The notes under the pieces: model-generated
What the model was told of the DNA's origin: nothing
Database searches by the model: none
What the model saw: only the letters and a program-made list of their open reading frames with translations
Shown here: positions 25,115-31,317 of the stretch, piece by piece
Layout of the letters: each line of letters starts with the position of its first letter
How positions within the stretch are numbered: position 1 is the stretch's first letter
Made by a program: the position numbers and the translations under genes
Virus record (IMG/VR): IMGVR_UViG_3300022188_000032
Coordinates: 1-34,042 of that record
Source of the DNA: a virus
DNA: 34,042 nucleotides
Strand: one strand, 5' to 3'

Positions 25115-25282
25115 TTTATTCTCCCTCAAACGTATGATGGGTGTGCTCAACACACACAATCACACCCAGTTAAACTATCTTTTCTTTCCCATATCATGAC
25201 ATACAATTCAAATAGAACCCCTTAGAATGGATATATCTATAAGTTATTGATATGATTAGATAAAATTAATTTAAAATAGTGC

Positions 25283-25311
25283 TTGCATATCAAAATGCCT
25301 TATGTTATAAT
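25283..25311 (+). promoter_or_regulatory. Early promoter copy 1
   Basis: TTGCAT, 17-base spacer, TATAAT with extended -10 (TGT before it), then GCTTTTA. Unlike the other copies it has no start codon within 70 bases; the next gene begins at 25449. It is either a tandem promoter for that gene or the remains of a cassette whose gene was lost. Confidence 0.8.
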
Positions 25312-25383
25312 GCTTTTATTCAATTGAGTTCATATCTATATATCTTTCTTTCTAAAAAAATTAACAAATATATGAAATAAAGC

Positions 25384-25412
25384 TTGCAATCAAAAACACC
25401 ATATGGTATAAT
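25384..25412 (+). promoter_or_regulatory. Early promoter copy 2
   Basis: TTGCAA, 17-base spacer, TATAAT with extended -10 (TGG). The spacer end plus -10 forms the palindrome ACCATATGGT. It is followed by the shared leader GCTTTTAAACAATCAAAC and AACAAAGGGGATAACAAA, then ATG at 25449. Confidence 0.85.
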
Positions 25413-25448
25413 GCTTTTAAACAATCAAACAACAAAGGGGATAACAAA

Positions 25449-26144
25449 ATGCCAAACAAAGAAATAGCTTACTACAACAACATCATGAAAGCAAGATTAG
25501 AAATAAGTGAAGAAGAAGGAGGATATTATTACTGGGATGTAGTTGCTGATTTGATAGGAGATGGCCTGTTGGTTCATTTTGATTCTGATGAAGAACATCC
25601 AGACAAAGTAGAGTATACAGAGGAAGCTGATTGTTTTTCAGTTGAATATACTTGGAAGCCAGGATATTTAAAATGCACAGAATTATTAATGGATGAAATT
25701 GATGAAGAAGAGAAGCAAGAAGAGAAAAAAAGAAAAATACTATTTGACTTCAAAAACACCATATGTTATAATGCTTTTAAATCAAATCAAACACAACCAA
25801 CAACAAAAGGGGATATCAAAATGAAAAATAAAAAACAATTAAAAAAACAAATGAAAAAAGTTGGGGTATTTAATTTTATAGATGTTTTTACCGGAGAAAA
25901 AAGAACAACTACTAAAAAATGCCAGAAAGCAACACAAGGTAAGAAAATCATTGTTAGCAATAAATTGGAAATATATGTTGATAATAAAGGATATAAGGCA
26001 GTGCCCACTGATAAATTTTACTTCTTTGATACAGATACAGAAAGAGACCAAATATTAAAAGGGTTAGCTTTTGTTGTTGAAAATAAATACTTGTTTTGGA
26101 ATGAGAACGATCAAGAATATATTATCCCAGGATTAAGAAAATAG
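25449..26144 (+). CDS. Unknown acidic early protein, read through an internal promoter into a second gene
   Basis: The open frame encodes 231 residues. The first ~99 (MPNKEIAYYNNIMKARLEIS...) are acidic, ending in an EEEKQEEKKRK cluster; no family recognised. The frame then runs without a stop through a full early promoter and leader (25744-25820), whose translation is DFKNTICYNAFKSNQTQ and PTTKGDIK. It continues in frame into a sequence that has its own ATG (25821) and Shine-Dalgarno. Thus the upstream gene seems to have lost its stop and become fused to the next cassette, giving a long 231-residue protein plus a separate 107-residue protein from the internal promoter. A frameshift or sequencing change near 25735 is an alternative. 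Confidence 0.7.
   Translation: MPNKEIAYYNNIMKARLEISEEEGGYYYWDVVADLIGDGLLVHFDSDEEHPDKVEYTEEADCFSVEYTWKPGYLKCTELLMDEIDEEEKQEEKKRKILFDFKNTICYNAFKSNQTQPTTKGDIKMKNKKQLKKQMKKVGVFNFIDVFTGEKRTTTKKCQKATQGKKIIVSNKLEIYVDNKGYKAVPTDKFYFFDTDTERDQILKGLAFVVENKYLFWNENDQEYIIPGLRK
25744..25772 (+). promoter_or_regulatory. Early promoter copy 3 (inside an open frame)
   Basis: TTGACT, 17-base spacer (nearly the same as copy 2), TATAAT with extended -10 (TGT), then GCTTTTAAATC and a leader ending AAAAGGGGATATCAAA before ATG 25821. It is wholly contained in the upstream open reading frame. Confidence 0.85.
25821..26144 (+). CDS. Unknown basic early protein (107 residues), internal start
   Basis: Start at ATG 25821, preceded by an early promoter copy and AAAGGGGAT Shine-Dalgarno; the frame is shared with the upstream gene. 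The N-terminus is Lys-rich (MKNKKQLKKQMKKVGVFNF), followed by a beta-rich part (KIIVSNKLEIYVDNKGYKAV) and a C-terminal ENKYLFWNENDQEYIIPGL. The family is unknown. It is probably expressed at once after infection, as are the other promoter-cassette genes. Its TAG stop lies one base before the -35 region of the next promoter. Confidence 0.7.
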   Translation: MKNKKQLKKQMKKVGVFNFIDVFTGEKRTTTKKCQKATQGKKIIVSNKLEIYVDNKGYKAVPTDKFYFFDTDTERDQILKGLAFVVENKYLFWNENDQEYIIPGLRK

Positions 26145-26145
26145 T

Positions 26146-26174
26146 TTGCAATCAAATCTGCCTTATGGTATAAT
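26146..26174 (+). promoter_or_regulatory. Early promoter copy 4
   Basis: TTGCAA, 17-base spacer, TATAAT with extended -10 (TGG), directly after the stop codon of the previous gene. The leader GCTTTTAAACAATCAAACAA then CAAAGGGGATAACAAC leads to ATG 26211. Confidence 0.85.
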
Positions 26175-26210
26175 GCTTTTAAACAATCAAACAACAAAGG
26201 GGATAACAAC

Positions 26211-26690
26211 ATGGAAGCAGTATCAGTTAACTTATTTTTAGCTCAAGGAAAACATAATGGTTTACGTATAGCCGAGATAACTAACTGGTCTGGTAAGGCC
26301 ATAGCAGCACCAAGGTCAGAAATATCAAAAGATGAATTCAACAAACAAGGAGTGTATATTTTAACAGGTATTGACCCAGAAACAAATAAAAAAACAATTT
26401 ATATAGGGGAATCTGAAAATATATCAAATCATTTAGATAATGTTCTTTTAAATGAGGATTCTTGGAATAATATTACTGCATTTGTTTCAAAATATGAGAA
26501 TTTTACACATTCAGAATTAAAATATCTCAAGGAAAATCTGGTTCAATTAGTTAATAATGACAATTCAACTGTTATGAATGTAGTAAACAATAATGTTGAA
26601 ATATCAGAATCCTCTGCAAGTATAATGGATGGTTATCTTGAAAAATGTTTATTAATATTACCTGTTTTAGGTATTGTAGATTTTATTTAA
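26211..26690 (+). CDS. GIY-YIG domain protein (possibly with a degenerate active site)
   Basis: The 159-residue product begins VNLFLAQGKHNGLRIAEITNWSG, then APRSEI, GVYILTG (about 47-53) and IYIGESENI (63-71), and ends LEKCLLILPVLGI. This order matches the stand-alone GIY-YIG proteins that have a short N-terminal LFL.G...GLR.....NW.G segment. GIY-YIG enzymes cut DNA using the two Tyr, an Arg after YIG and a later Glu. Here the usual Arg after YIGE is not apparent (NISNHLDN) and the YLE.RL helix reads YLKENL, so activity may be lost or altered. It is expressed from its own early promoter; a role in attacking host DNA or blocking a host nuclease is possible but inferred. Confidence 0.75.
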   Translation: MEAVSVNLFLAQGKHNGLRIAEITNWSGKAIAAPRSEISKDEFNKQGVYILTGIDPETNKKTIYIGESENISNHLDNVLLNEDSWNNITAFVSKYENFTHSELKYLKENLVQLVNNDNSTVMNVVNNNVEISESSASIMDGYLEKCLLILPVLGIVDFI

Positions 26691-26698
26691 ATAAATGC

Positions 26699-26727
26699 TT
26701 GACCCTATATGATGAAAATGGTATACT
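26699..26727 (+). promoter_or_regulatory. Early promoter copy 5
   Basis: TTGACC, 17-base spacer ending GAAAATGG, TATACT with extended -10 (TGG), then GCCTTTAAACAATCAAAC and the shared Shine-Dalgarno leader to ATG 26764. This copy and copy 6 form a subtype with the spacer CTATATGATGAAAATGG. Confidence 0.85.
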
Positions 26728-26763
26728 GCCTTTAAACAATCAAACAACAAAGGGGATAACAAC

Positions 26764-27147
26764 ATGGTCAGACATTATAAAACAGATGACAAAATACTTT
26801 GTAATACAAAAGCAAAAAAGATTGTATTTACAGAAATAAAAGTAGACGTAACTTGTAAGAAATGTTTGAAGAAACTTTCACCAACTCCAAAGAAAGTTAA
26901 AGAGAAAAAACCATTTCAAGATATATTTACACCAGATTGTATTACAGAAGAACTATTGAAATTTATACCAATCAAACAAGGGGATAAAATACTTGAGCCC
27001 ACAGCAGGCACAGGAAACATGGCAGAAGTATTGTTAAAACAAGTAAGTGCCCAGGGCATCAGTATAAACTTGACATGTAATGAAATTCAAAAGAAACATT
27101 CAGATGTATTAAAAAAAAGATTATCAAAATATGGTAAAATAGTTTGA
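26764..27147 (+). CDS. Cys-motif N-terminal module fused to a truncated adenine-methyltransferase domain
   Basis: Residues 1-38 (MVRHYKTDDKILCNTKAKK..., VTCKKCLKKL) carry three Cys that may form a small zinc-binding module, and are nearly identical to the start of the next gene. Residues about 55-127 match the beginning of an N6-adenine methyltransferase: FTPDCITEELLKFIP, then SAM motif I LEPTAGTGN (about 77-85) and NLTCNEIQKK. The catalytic NPPY/NPPF motif is absent because the gene ends at residue 127; the TGA stop lies inside the -35 hexamer of the next promoter. It is therefore a methyltransferase fragment, perhaps a SAM-binding decoy or simply decaying. Confidence 0.75.
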   Translation: MVRHYKTDDKILCNTKAKKIVFTEIKVDVTCKKCLKKLSPTPKKVKEKKPFQDIFTPDCITEELLKFIPIKQGDKILEPTAGTGNMAEVLLKQVSAQGISINLTCNEIQKKHSDVLKKRLSKYGKIV

Positions 27148-27172
27148 CTCTATATGATGAAAATGGTATACT
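27144..27172 (+). promoter_or_regulatory. Early promoter copy 6
   Basis: TTGACT, 17-base spacer CTATATGATGAAAATGG (identical to copy 5), TATACT. Its -35 hexamer supplies the TGA stop of the preceding gene. The leader with AAAGGGGATAATAAC leads to ATG 27210. Confidence 0.85.
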
Positions 27173-27209
27173 GCTTTTAAATCAATCAAACAACAAAGGG
27201 GATAATAAC

Positions 27210-27638
27210 ATGGTTAGACACTTTAAAGAAAATGATAAAATACTTTGTAATACCAAAGGAAAAAAGATTGTCTTTACAGAAATAAAAGCAGACGTAACTT
27301 GTAAGAAATGTTTTAAGAAATTAAATGAGTCAAAGCATTTCAGATATTTCAAAGAGTTCTTAAAAGGAGATTTGATGGGTCAAACAAAGGGATTTTGGGC
27401 AATGAAGCAATGCAAATCCCATGATGAAGCACCAGTTAGAGCATATATTACAGGTTCAAAGGATGCTTACTACTACTGCTGGTATATCAAAAACAGGCCA
27501 GAAATGAGAAAAAAGATAAAAGTATCAAAATTTGCATTAGAATTTTGCCAGAATGTAGATGATGACCCAGAAGTAGCCAAGAATATTACAGACTCAAAGG
27601 ATAGGATGATATATGAAGCTACTAAAAAAAGATGTTAG
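27210..27638 (+). CDS. Unknown early protein sharing the Cys-motif N-terminal module
   Basis: Start at ATG 27210, after the shared leader; an upstream in-frame ATG (27144 frame) lies inside the promoter and is rejected. Residues 1-38 (MVRHFKENDKILCNTKGKK..., VTCKKCFKKL) duplicate the previous gene's N-terminus. The rest (SKHFRYFKEFLKG, FWAMKQCKSHDEAPVRAYIT, DAYYYCWYIKNRPEMRKKI, LEFCQNVDDDPEV) is unique and I cannot place it. A strong terminator follows. It may be a host-takeover protein, by analogy with other early phage genes; that is inference. Confidence 0.75.
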   Translation: MVRHFKENDKILCNTKGKKIVFTEIKADVTCKKCFKKLNESKHFRYFKEFLKGDLMGQTKGFWAMKQCKSHDEAPVRAYITGSKDAYYYCWYIKNRPEMRKKIKVSKFALEFCQNVDDDPEVAKNITDSKDRMIYEATKKRC

Positions 27639-27652
27639 ATAAACACTATATT

Positions 27653-27692
27653 AAAAAAAAAGGGGGTATCAGAAATGGTATCCCTTTTTTTT
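27653..27692. terminator. Strong bidirectional intrinsic terminator after the early cassette genes
   Basis: A run of nine A, then GGGGTATCA, a GAAA loop, TGGTATCCC and eight T. The stem is nine pairs (two G-U) flanked by A/T that extend it. It separates the cassette block from promoter copy 7. Confidence 0.9.
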
Positions 27693-27748
27693 GTTTAAAA
27701 AAAGAATTCAATCTATATCATAAACACCTTAAAAAGATTGAATATTAC

Positions 27749-27777
27749 TTGATTTTCAAAATGCTATATGTTATAAT
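27749..27777 (+). promoter_or_regulatory. Early promoter copy 7
   Basis: TTGATT, 17-base spacer, TATAAT with extended -10 (TGT), then GCTTTTTATGG. Its leader differs from the others in the middle but ends with the shared ACAAAGGGGATATCAG before ATG 27830. Confidence 0.85.
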
Positions 27778-27829
27778 GCTTTTTATGGTTGTCAATTAAG
27801 ATATACCATATAAACAAAGGGGATATCAG

Positions 27830-28222
27830 ATGAATGAAACAATATCAGAACTGTATATAAAATATGATATAGACAATATTTTATTAGAAACAGAGTTAAA
27901 AAAAATTATTAAACACACACTGGATTTTAATATGCTAAGAGCAAATAATAACTATGAACTTTCACAAATAAACATCATCCATGATAAAAAAAGTGGGGAG
28001 AAGCTTATATTTTATCAAAGCAAAGGAATAAAGACAATAACTGCTATCAAAGAAGGATACTTGGCACAAGATGGGGAATTAATTTCAATTAAGAAATTGA
28101 TGAATATACATCAATTAAGATTAGAATTCTTTACAAATATATGTGAAATGTTAAATCAGTTATATCAAATGAGAATTGATGGATATAACAATAACAATAT
28201 AAATAATAATAAGAGACTATAA
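27830..28222 (+). CDS. Unknown early protein before the putative origin
   Basis: A 130-residue protein with its own early-type promoter and AAAGGGGAT Shine-Dalgarno. The N-terminal half is helical (ISELYIKYDIDNILLETELKKIIKHTLDF), the centre is a beta segment (LSQINIIHDKKSGEKLIFYQ), the C-terminal helix LRLEFFTNICEMLNQLYQM follows, and it ends in an Asn-rich tail (NNNNINNN). No family recognised. The place next to the candidate origin might suggest a replication or control role, but nothing in the sequence shows it. Confidence 0.7.
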   Translation: MNETISELYIKYDIDNILLETELKKIIKHTLDFNMLRANNNYELSQINIIHDKKSGEKLIFYQSKGIKTITAIKEGYLAQDGELISIKKLMNIHQLRLEFFTNICEMLNQLYQMRIDGYNNNNINNNKRL

Positions 28223-28241
28223 GTCCTTTATTACTTTATTA

Positions 28242-28277
28242 ACACACATGGAGACCCCCTTTATCCCCCATGTGTGT
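28242..28277. repeat. Hairpin 1 of the non-coding region
   Basis: Perfect 10-bp inverted repeat ACACACATGG/CCATGTGTGT. The loop is C-rich (two runs of five C around TTTAT) and complementary, with one mismatch over 15 bases, to the G-rich loop of hairpin 2. Confidence 0.9.
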
Positions 28278-28345
28278 ATTATAACTATTATAACTATCCT
28301 TATATTATTAAAGGACTAACCACTAAAGTAATTAAAAGTAATAAG

Positions 28346-28385
28346 GCAGTGTGTGGGGGATTAAGGGGGCACCTCCACACACTGC
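28346..28385. repeat. Hairpin 2 of the non-coding region
   Basis: Perfect 11-bp inverted repeat GCAGTGTGTGG/CCACACACTGC. The loop contains GGGGGATTAAGGGGG, the near-complement of the loop of hairpin 1; the two hairpins look like an inverted duplication. Confidence 0.9.
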
Positions 28386-28452
28386 ACTATAATGTATTAA
28401 GGGATTAAGGGTATAATACCATAATAACTATTATATCTTATAACTATCATTA

Positions 28453-28477
28453 ACACACCCTCCTTGGGGGAGTGTGT
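28453..28477. repeat. Hairpin 3 of the non-coding region
   Basis: ACACAC pairs with GTGTGT, extended after a C-A mismatch by CTCC with GGGG-type pairs, around a short TTG loop. It shares the ATTAACACACC entry with hairpin 1. Confidence 0.75.
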
Positions 28478-28567
28478 ATGACAATAAGTCTATAATACTA
28501 TAATACCATAATAACTATAAGAGTATTCTTATTAATAATAGAAAGAGCTACATAGAATTTCAATGTT

Positions 28568-28713
28568 TTGTTATTATCACCATATCTGATATAGTAAATT
28601 AATCAAATGTATCTACTTTTTGATAGAAATCAACAAGGCATACTCCACCAGAAAAGTAATGATTTATTTTATTTTTATTTAAAATATATTTTATTGTTTC
28701 TATCTGCTATAAT
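28568..28713 (+). promoter_or_regulatory. Promoter candidates for the replication genes
   Basis: Two sigma70-like elements lie in the right half of the non-coding region. The first is TTGTTA (28568-28573), 16 bases, TATAGT (28590-28595) with extended -10 TG. The second is TATAAT (28708-28713) with extended -10 (TGC) and only a weak -35. Neither carries the repeated early leader, so replication genes appear to be controlled separately. Confidence 0.5.
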
Positions 28714-28841
28714 AGTTAAATAGAGATTAAGAGTATATACTTATAAGTATTCTTAATGATATCAATGACTTATGACTTATATTGATTTAAATAATTATTA
28801 TACTATATAATATTAAGAAAACAAAAAGGAGATATATTAAC

Positions 28842-30278
28842 ATGATAACTTATTTACAATATTTTGATATCAATGGTGATAAGCAATACTTTGATAAGGA
28901 TGATTGTTCTCGGGTAATTGATAAAAATACAATAACAAATTATGTTATCAATACCTCAACACCAGAATTTGATAATTTGCTTGAAACTATTTTTAATAAT
29001 TTTTTTGTTGAATTTGAAAATTATAAGAAGACACAGAAAATTTATCTTAACTCAAGTAATGCTGTGAATGCAAAAAATAAATTGATTTATATTTCAGGTA
29101 TCACTGCGGTTATTCTATCAGCCTTAAAAACACATGTATTTAAAACAGAATTTGGTGTTTTTATAAAAAGGTCAACTCAAGCTTATAACAAAGAAATATT
29201 GGCATCAAAAACAAAGAAAAAGACAAAACCAACACCACTTTATGAAAAGGGTTTTAAATTCAATCAAATGATACCAGTATTTGATATTTTAAATGATTTA
29301 AAATACATCAAAATGTATGTTGGATATAACAATAAAATAACTGCAAATAAAAAGTTCACCTGTTTTTCAAATTATTACCCTACAGACAAATTAATTAAAC
29401 TATTTGAAAAAACACCTTTACCCAAGCTTATTACCCCAGTGGAATATACTAAACCATTGAAATCATTGATAAAAGAACCTGTAATTTTGAGAGATAATGA
29501 CAAAAATGATATGAAAATATTAAAATCATCTGAAATTGTTAAACCAATGATAAGGTTTTTAGATAAGTTCAACAAATTTATGAAAAAAGCAAAAATATCA
29601 CATGTTCAAAACATGTTTCAATGGAGACATAAAACAATAAGACTACATAGAGTGTTTAACAATTCAAGCTGGTCTAAAGGTGGTAGATTCTATGGTGCTT
29701 ATCAATCTGAAAATAACCAAAACAACCAACGGCAAAACATTCTTATCAATGGTGAAAAAACAATTGAAATAGATTATCAAAACATGCATCCCAGAATGTT
29801 ATATCATTTGAACGGTATCAATCCATTGGGTGATTTGTATTTGATTGACAGACCAGAAGACAGAAATCACTGGAAAATGTTTTTTCAATTTGCTTTGAAT
29901 TGCAAAAGTGAATTATTAACAGAAAATGCACTACATCAATATTTTTATAAGAAAAACAAACATAAAAAAGAAACTGATAAAATAGTAAATCCTTTTGAAA
30001 AGAGATTCGGTGATGACTGGAAAAAGGTTATTATATCACAGATGAAAACAAAATACAATGATATCAAACATGAGTTGTTTTGTAATGGGGGAAGTAAACT
30101 ACAGAATTTAGATAGTAAAATCATGAAAAACGCACTTGAACTACTCATGAAAGAGGGGATTTTTGCCATACCTTTTCATGATTCTATAGTGGTTCAAAAA
30201 AAACATGAAGTCAAGTTAAGGTCTATTATGATGGGTTGTTATTACGATACAATGAAATATTTTCCAGTTTTAAAGTAA
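28842..30278 (+). CDS. Replication protein with family-A DNA polymerase-like palm motifs
   Basis: The 478-residue product has a strong AAGGAGAT Shine-Dalgarno. The C-terminal half matches a phage/plasmid family with WSKGGRFYGAYQ (about 280-290), then INGEKTIEIDYQNMHPRML (motif A-like, Asp at about 311) and near the end GIFAIPFHDSIVV (motif C-like, His-Asp at about 446-447). The spacing of an acidic beta strand DYxxxHPR and a HDS strand recalls motifs A and C of family A polymerases, but a standard fingers O-helix (KxxxxxxxYG) and a 3'-5' exonuclease domain are not seen. The N-terminal 250 residues are unassigned and Lys-rich. Together with the following primase and helicase it probably copies or primes phage DNA; this is inferred. 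Confidence 0.65.
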   Translation: MITYLQYFDINGDKQYFDKDDCSRVIDKNTITNYVINTSTPEFDNLLETIFNNFFVEFENYKKTQKIYLNSSNAVNAKNKLIYISGITAVILSALKTHVFKTEFGVFIKRSTQAYNKEILASKTKKKTKPTPLYEKGFKFNQMIPVFDILNDLKYIKMYVGYNNKITANKKFTCFSNYYPTDKLIKLFEKTPLPKLITPVEYTKPLKSLIKEPVILRDNDKNDMKILKSSEIVKPMIRFLDKFNKFMKKAKISHVQNMFQWRHKTIRLHRVFNNSSWSKGGRFYGAYQSENNQNNQRQNILINGEKTIEIDYQNMHPRMLYHLNGINPLGDLYLIDRPEDRNHWKMFFQFALNCKSELLTENALHQYFYKKNKHKKETDKIVNPFEKRFGDDWKKVIISQMKTKYNDIKHELFCNGGSKLQNLDSKIMKNALELLMKEGIFAIPFHDSIVVQKKHEVKLRSIMMGCYYDTMKYFPVLK

Positions 30279-30327
30279 GCTGGTATGGGTTATGCAAGTA
30301 TATAATATTAAAAAGGAGGTGAGCTAT

Positions 30328-31317
30328 TTGAATTTTGACCCAAATATAATAGATGGGATGATGCATTCATATTGTAGTCTTGTTAACAAAACCCATAGTG
30401 GATATATGTCAAGATGTCCTTTTTGTGGTGGTTCAACAAAGCATAGTCATAGGTTATCTTTTGCGCTTAACTATCTGCCCAATGAAAATATATGGTTATA
30501 TGGTTGTTGGAGGGCAGGGTGCCTTGTGAAAGGTAATATCTATGGGTTGTATATGCATCTTTCTTCATGTAATTTCAAAACTGCTAAAAATGCACTTGAA
30601 ACCCAGAATACAATCATTTTAAAAAGAAAACAGCCTGTTGTTAAAAAAGGTAATATCAATGATACCTTTTTAAAAGAAGATTGCTTGTGCATTGATTCTG
30701 TTGACCTGGGTATCATACAAAAAAAGTATTACAGAAAGTTAATCCATTTTCTGATTGACAGAAAATTGATAGGTAATGAAATTTATATTGCTTATAAGGG
30801 AAAATATAAAAATAGAATCATTTTGCCAGTGTTTGAAAAGGGTAAGCTTGTATACTTCCAAGCCAGAGCACTTTCAAATGATGTTGAACCAAAATATAAG
30901 AACCCTTTTGTTGATAAGAAGGGTATACTTCCTTATGCTGAATCATTTCAGAGTGGTGGGTTGATTGTTATTACCGAAGGATTGATTGATGCCATGTCTT
31001 TTGAAGGTGCTGCTACAAGCTGTTTAGGGGCTTCTATCAGTAAAGAGTTTATTAAAAAATTATTAAAATTTAAACCATCTAAGATAGTGATAGTGTTAGA
31101 TAATGATGCTCCCGGTAAAAATAGTTTAATAAAAACAATAAATAGGCTGGTTTTTATTGATGATATAGTGTATTATTACACAATGCCTGATGAACACAAG
31201 CACATTAAAGATTTGAATGAATTGAAAATAAAAGCAAATAAAAAAATAACTGAAAATTTTATATTAAATAATATTAAAACAGGTTTTGAAATAAAAAAGG
31301 AGATATTATATGGATAA
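30328..31317 (+). CDS. DnaG-like primase: zinc ribbon plus TOPRIM
   Basis: Start placed at TTG 30328, because a full AAGGAGGTGA (30313-30322) lies 5 bases upstream; the in-frame ATG at 30292 has no comparable site. The N-terminal zinc ribbon has Cys30 and Cys33 in RCPFCGG and Cys60 and Cys65 in GCWRAGC. The TOPRIM domain shows Glu217 in VITEGLIDAMS, then Asp258 and Asp260 in VLDNDAPGK and a KDLNEL motif, the metal-binding residues of primases. At 329 residues it is compact, lacking a helicase domain, which is encoded by the next gene (overlap of 8 bases). It makes primers for the replication fork. Confidence 0.9.
   Translation: MNFDPNIIDGMMHSYCSLVNKTHSGYMSRCPFCGGSTKHSHRLSFALNYLPNENIWLYGCWRAGCLVKGNIYGLYMHLSSCNFKTAKNALETQNTIILKRKQPVVKKGNINDTFLKEDCLCIDSVDLGIIQKKYYRKLIHFLIDRKLIGNEIYIAYKGKYKNRIILPVFEKGKLVYFQARALSNDVEPKYKNPFVDKKGILPYAESFQSGGLIVITEGLIDAMSFEGAATSCLGASISKEFIKKLLKFKPSKIVIVLDNDAPGKNSLIKTINRLVFIDDIVYYYTMPDEHKHIKDLNELKIKANKKITENFILNNIKTGFEIKKEILYG

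Larger units (their letters stand above)
25115..25448. promoter_or_regulatory. Divergent control region between the leftward nuclease gene and the early promoter array
   Basis: These 334 bases hold no gene. Next to the nuclease gene is an inverted repeat TGGGTGTG/CACACCCA (25138-25145 and 25161-25168), which would form a hairpin in the nuclease mRNA leader or serve as an operator. Two rightward promoters of the repeated early type lie at 25283-25311 and 25384-25412. A leftward promoter is expected in 25170-25280; I could not pick a convincing -35/-10 pair there. Confidence 0.55.
26699..27325 (+). repeat. Duplicated promoter-leader-N-terminus cassette
   Basis: The two copies are 26699-26880 and 27144-27325. 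Promoter, leader and the first 38 codons are highly similar, including identical blocks such as the promoter spacer, AAACAACAAAGGGGATAA and GACGTAACTTGTAAGAAATG. Similarity stops abruptly after the second Cys pair, so different C-terminal sequences follow one head. Confidence 0.85.
28223..28841. other. Non-coding hairpin-rich, AT-rich region: candidate replication origin
   Basis: Some 620 bases without a gene, just upstream of the replication genes. The first 260 bases carry three G/C-rich hairpins with related GTGTGT/ACACAC stems (28242-28277, 28346-28385, 28453-28477), a further inverted pair AGTCCTTTA/TAAAGGACT (28222-28230 and 28309-28317) and an exact 20-base direct repeat (TATAATACCATAATAACTAT at 28412 and 28499). 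The rest is AT-rich with two promoter-like elements. Structured arms plus AT-rich repeats beside primase and helicase genes fit an origin; cis-regulatory or packaging roles remain possible. Confidence 0.5.

Noticed and set aside
26645-26839. Rightward frame overlapping promoter copy 5
   Set aside because: It begins inside the GIY-YIG gene and is the translation of promoter and leader in another frame; not a gene.
25283-27830. Regularly repeated elements as a CRISPR array
   Set aside because: The repeats are promoters with -35/-10 boxes and unequal spacing of 100 to over 600 bases, with genes between them; no spacers.
30292-30327. ATG 30292 as primase start
   Set aside because: A full AAGGAGGTGA lies between it and the TTG at 30328 at ideal distance from the latter; the 12 extra residues encode that ribosome site.
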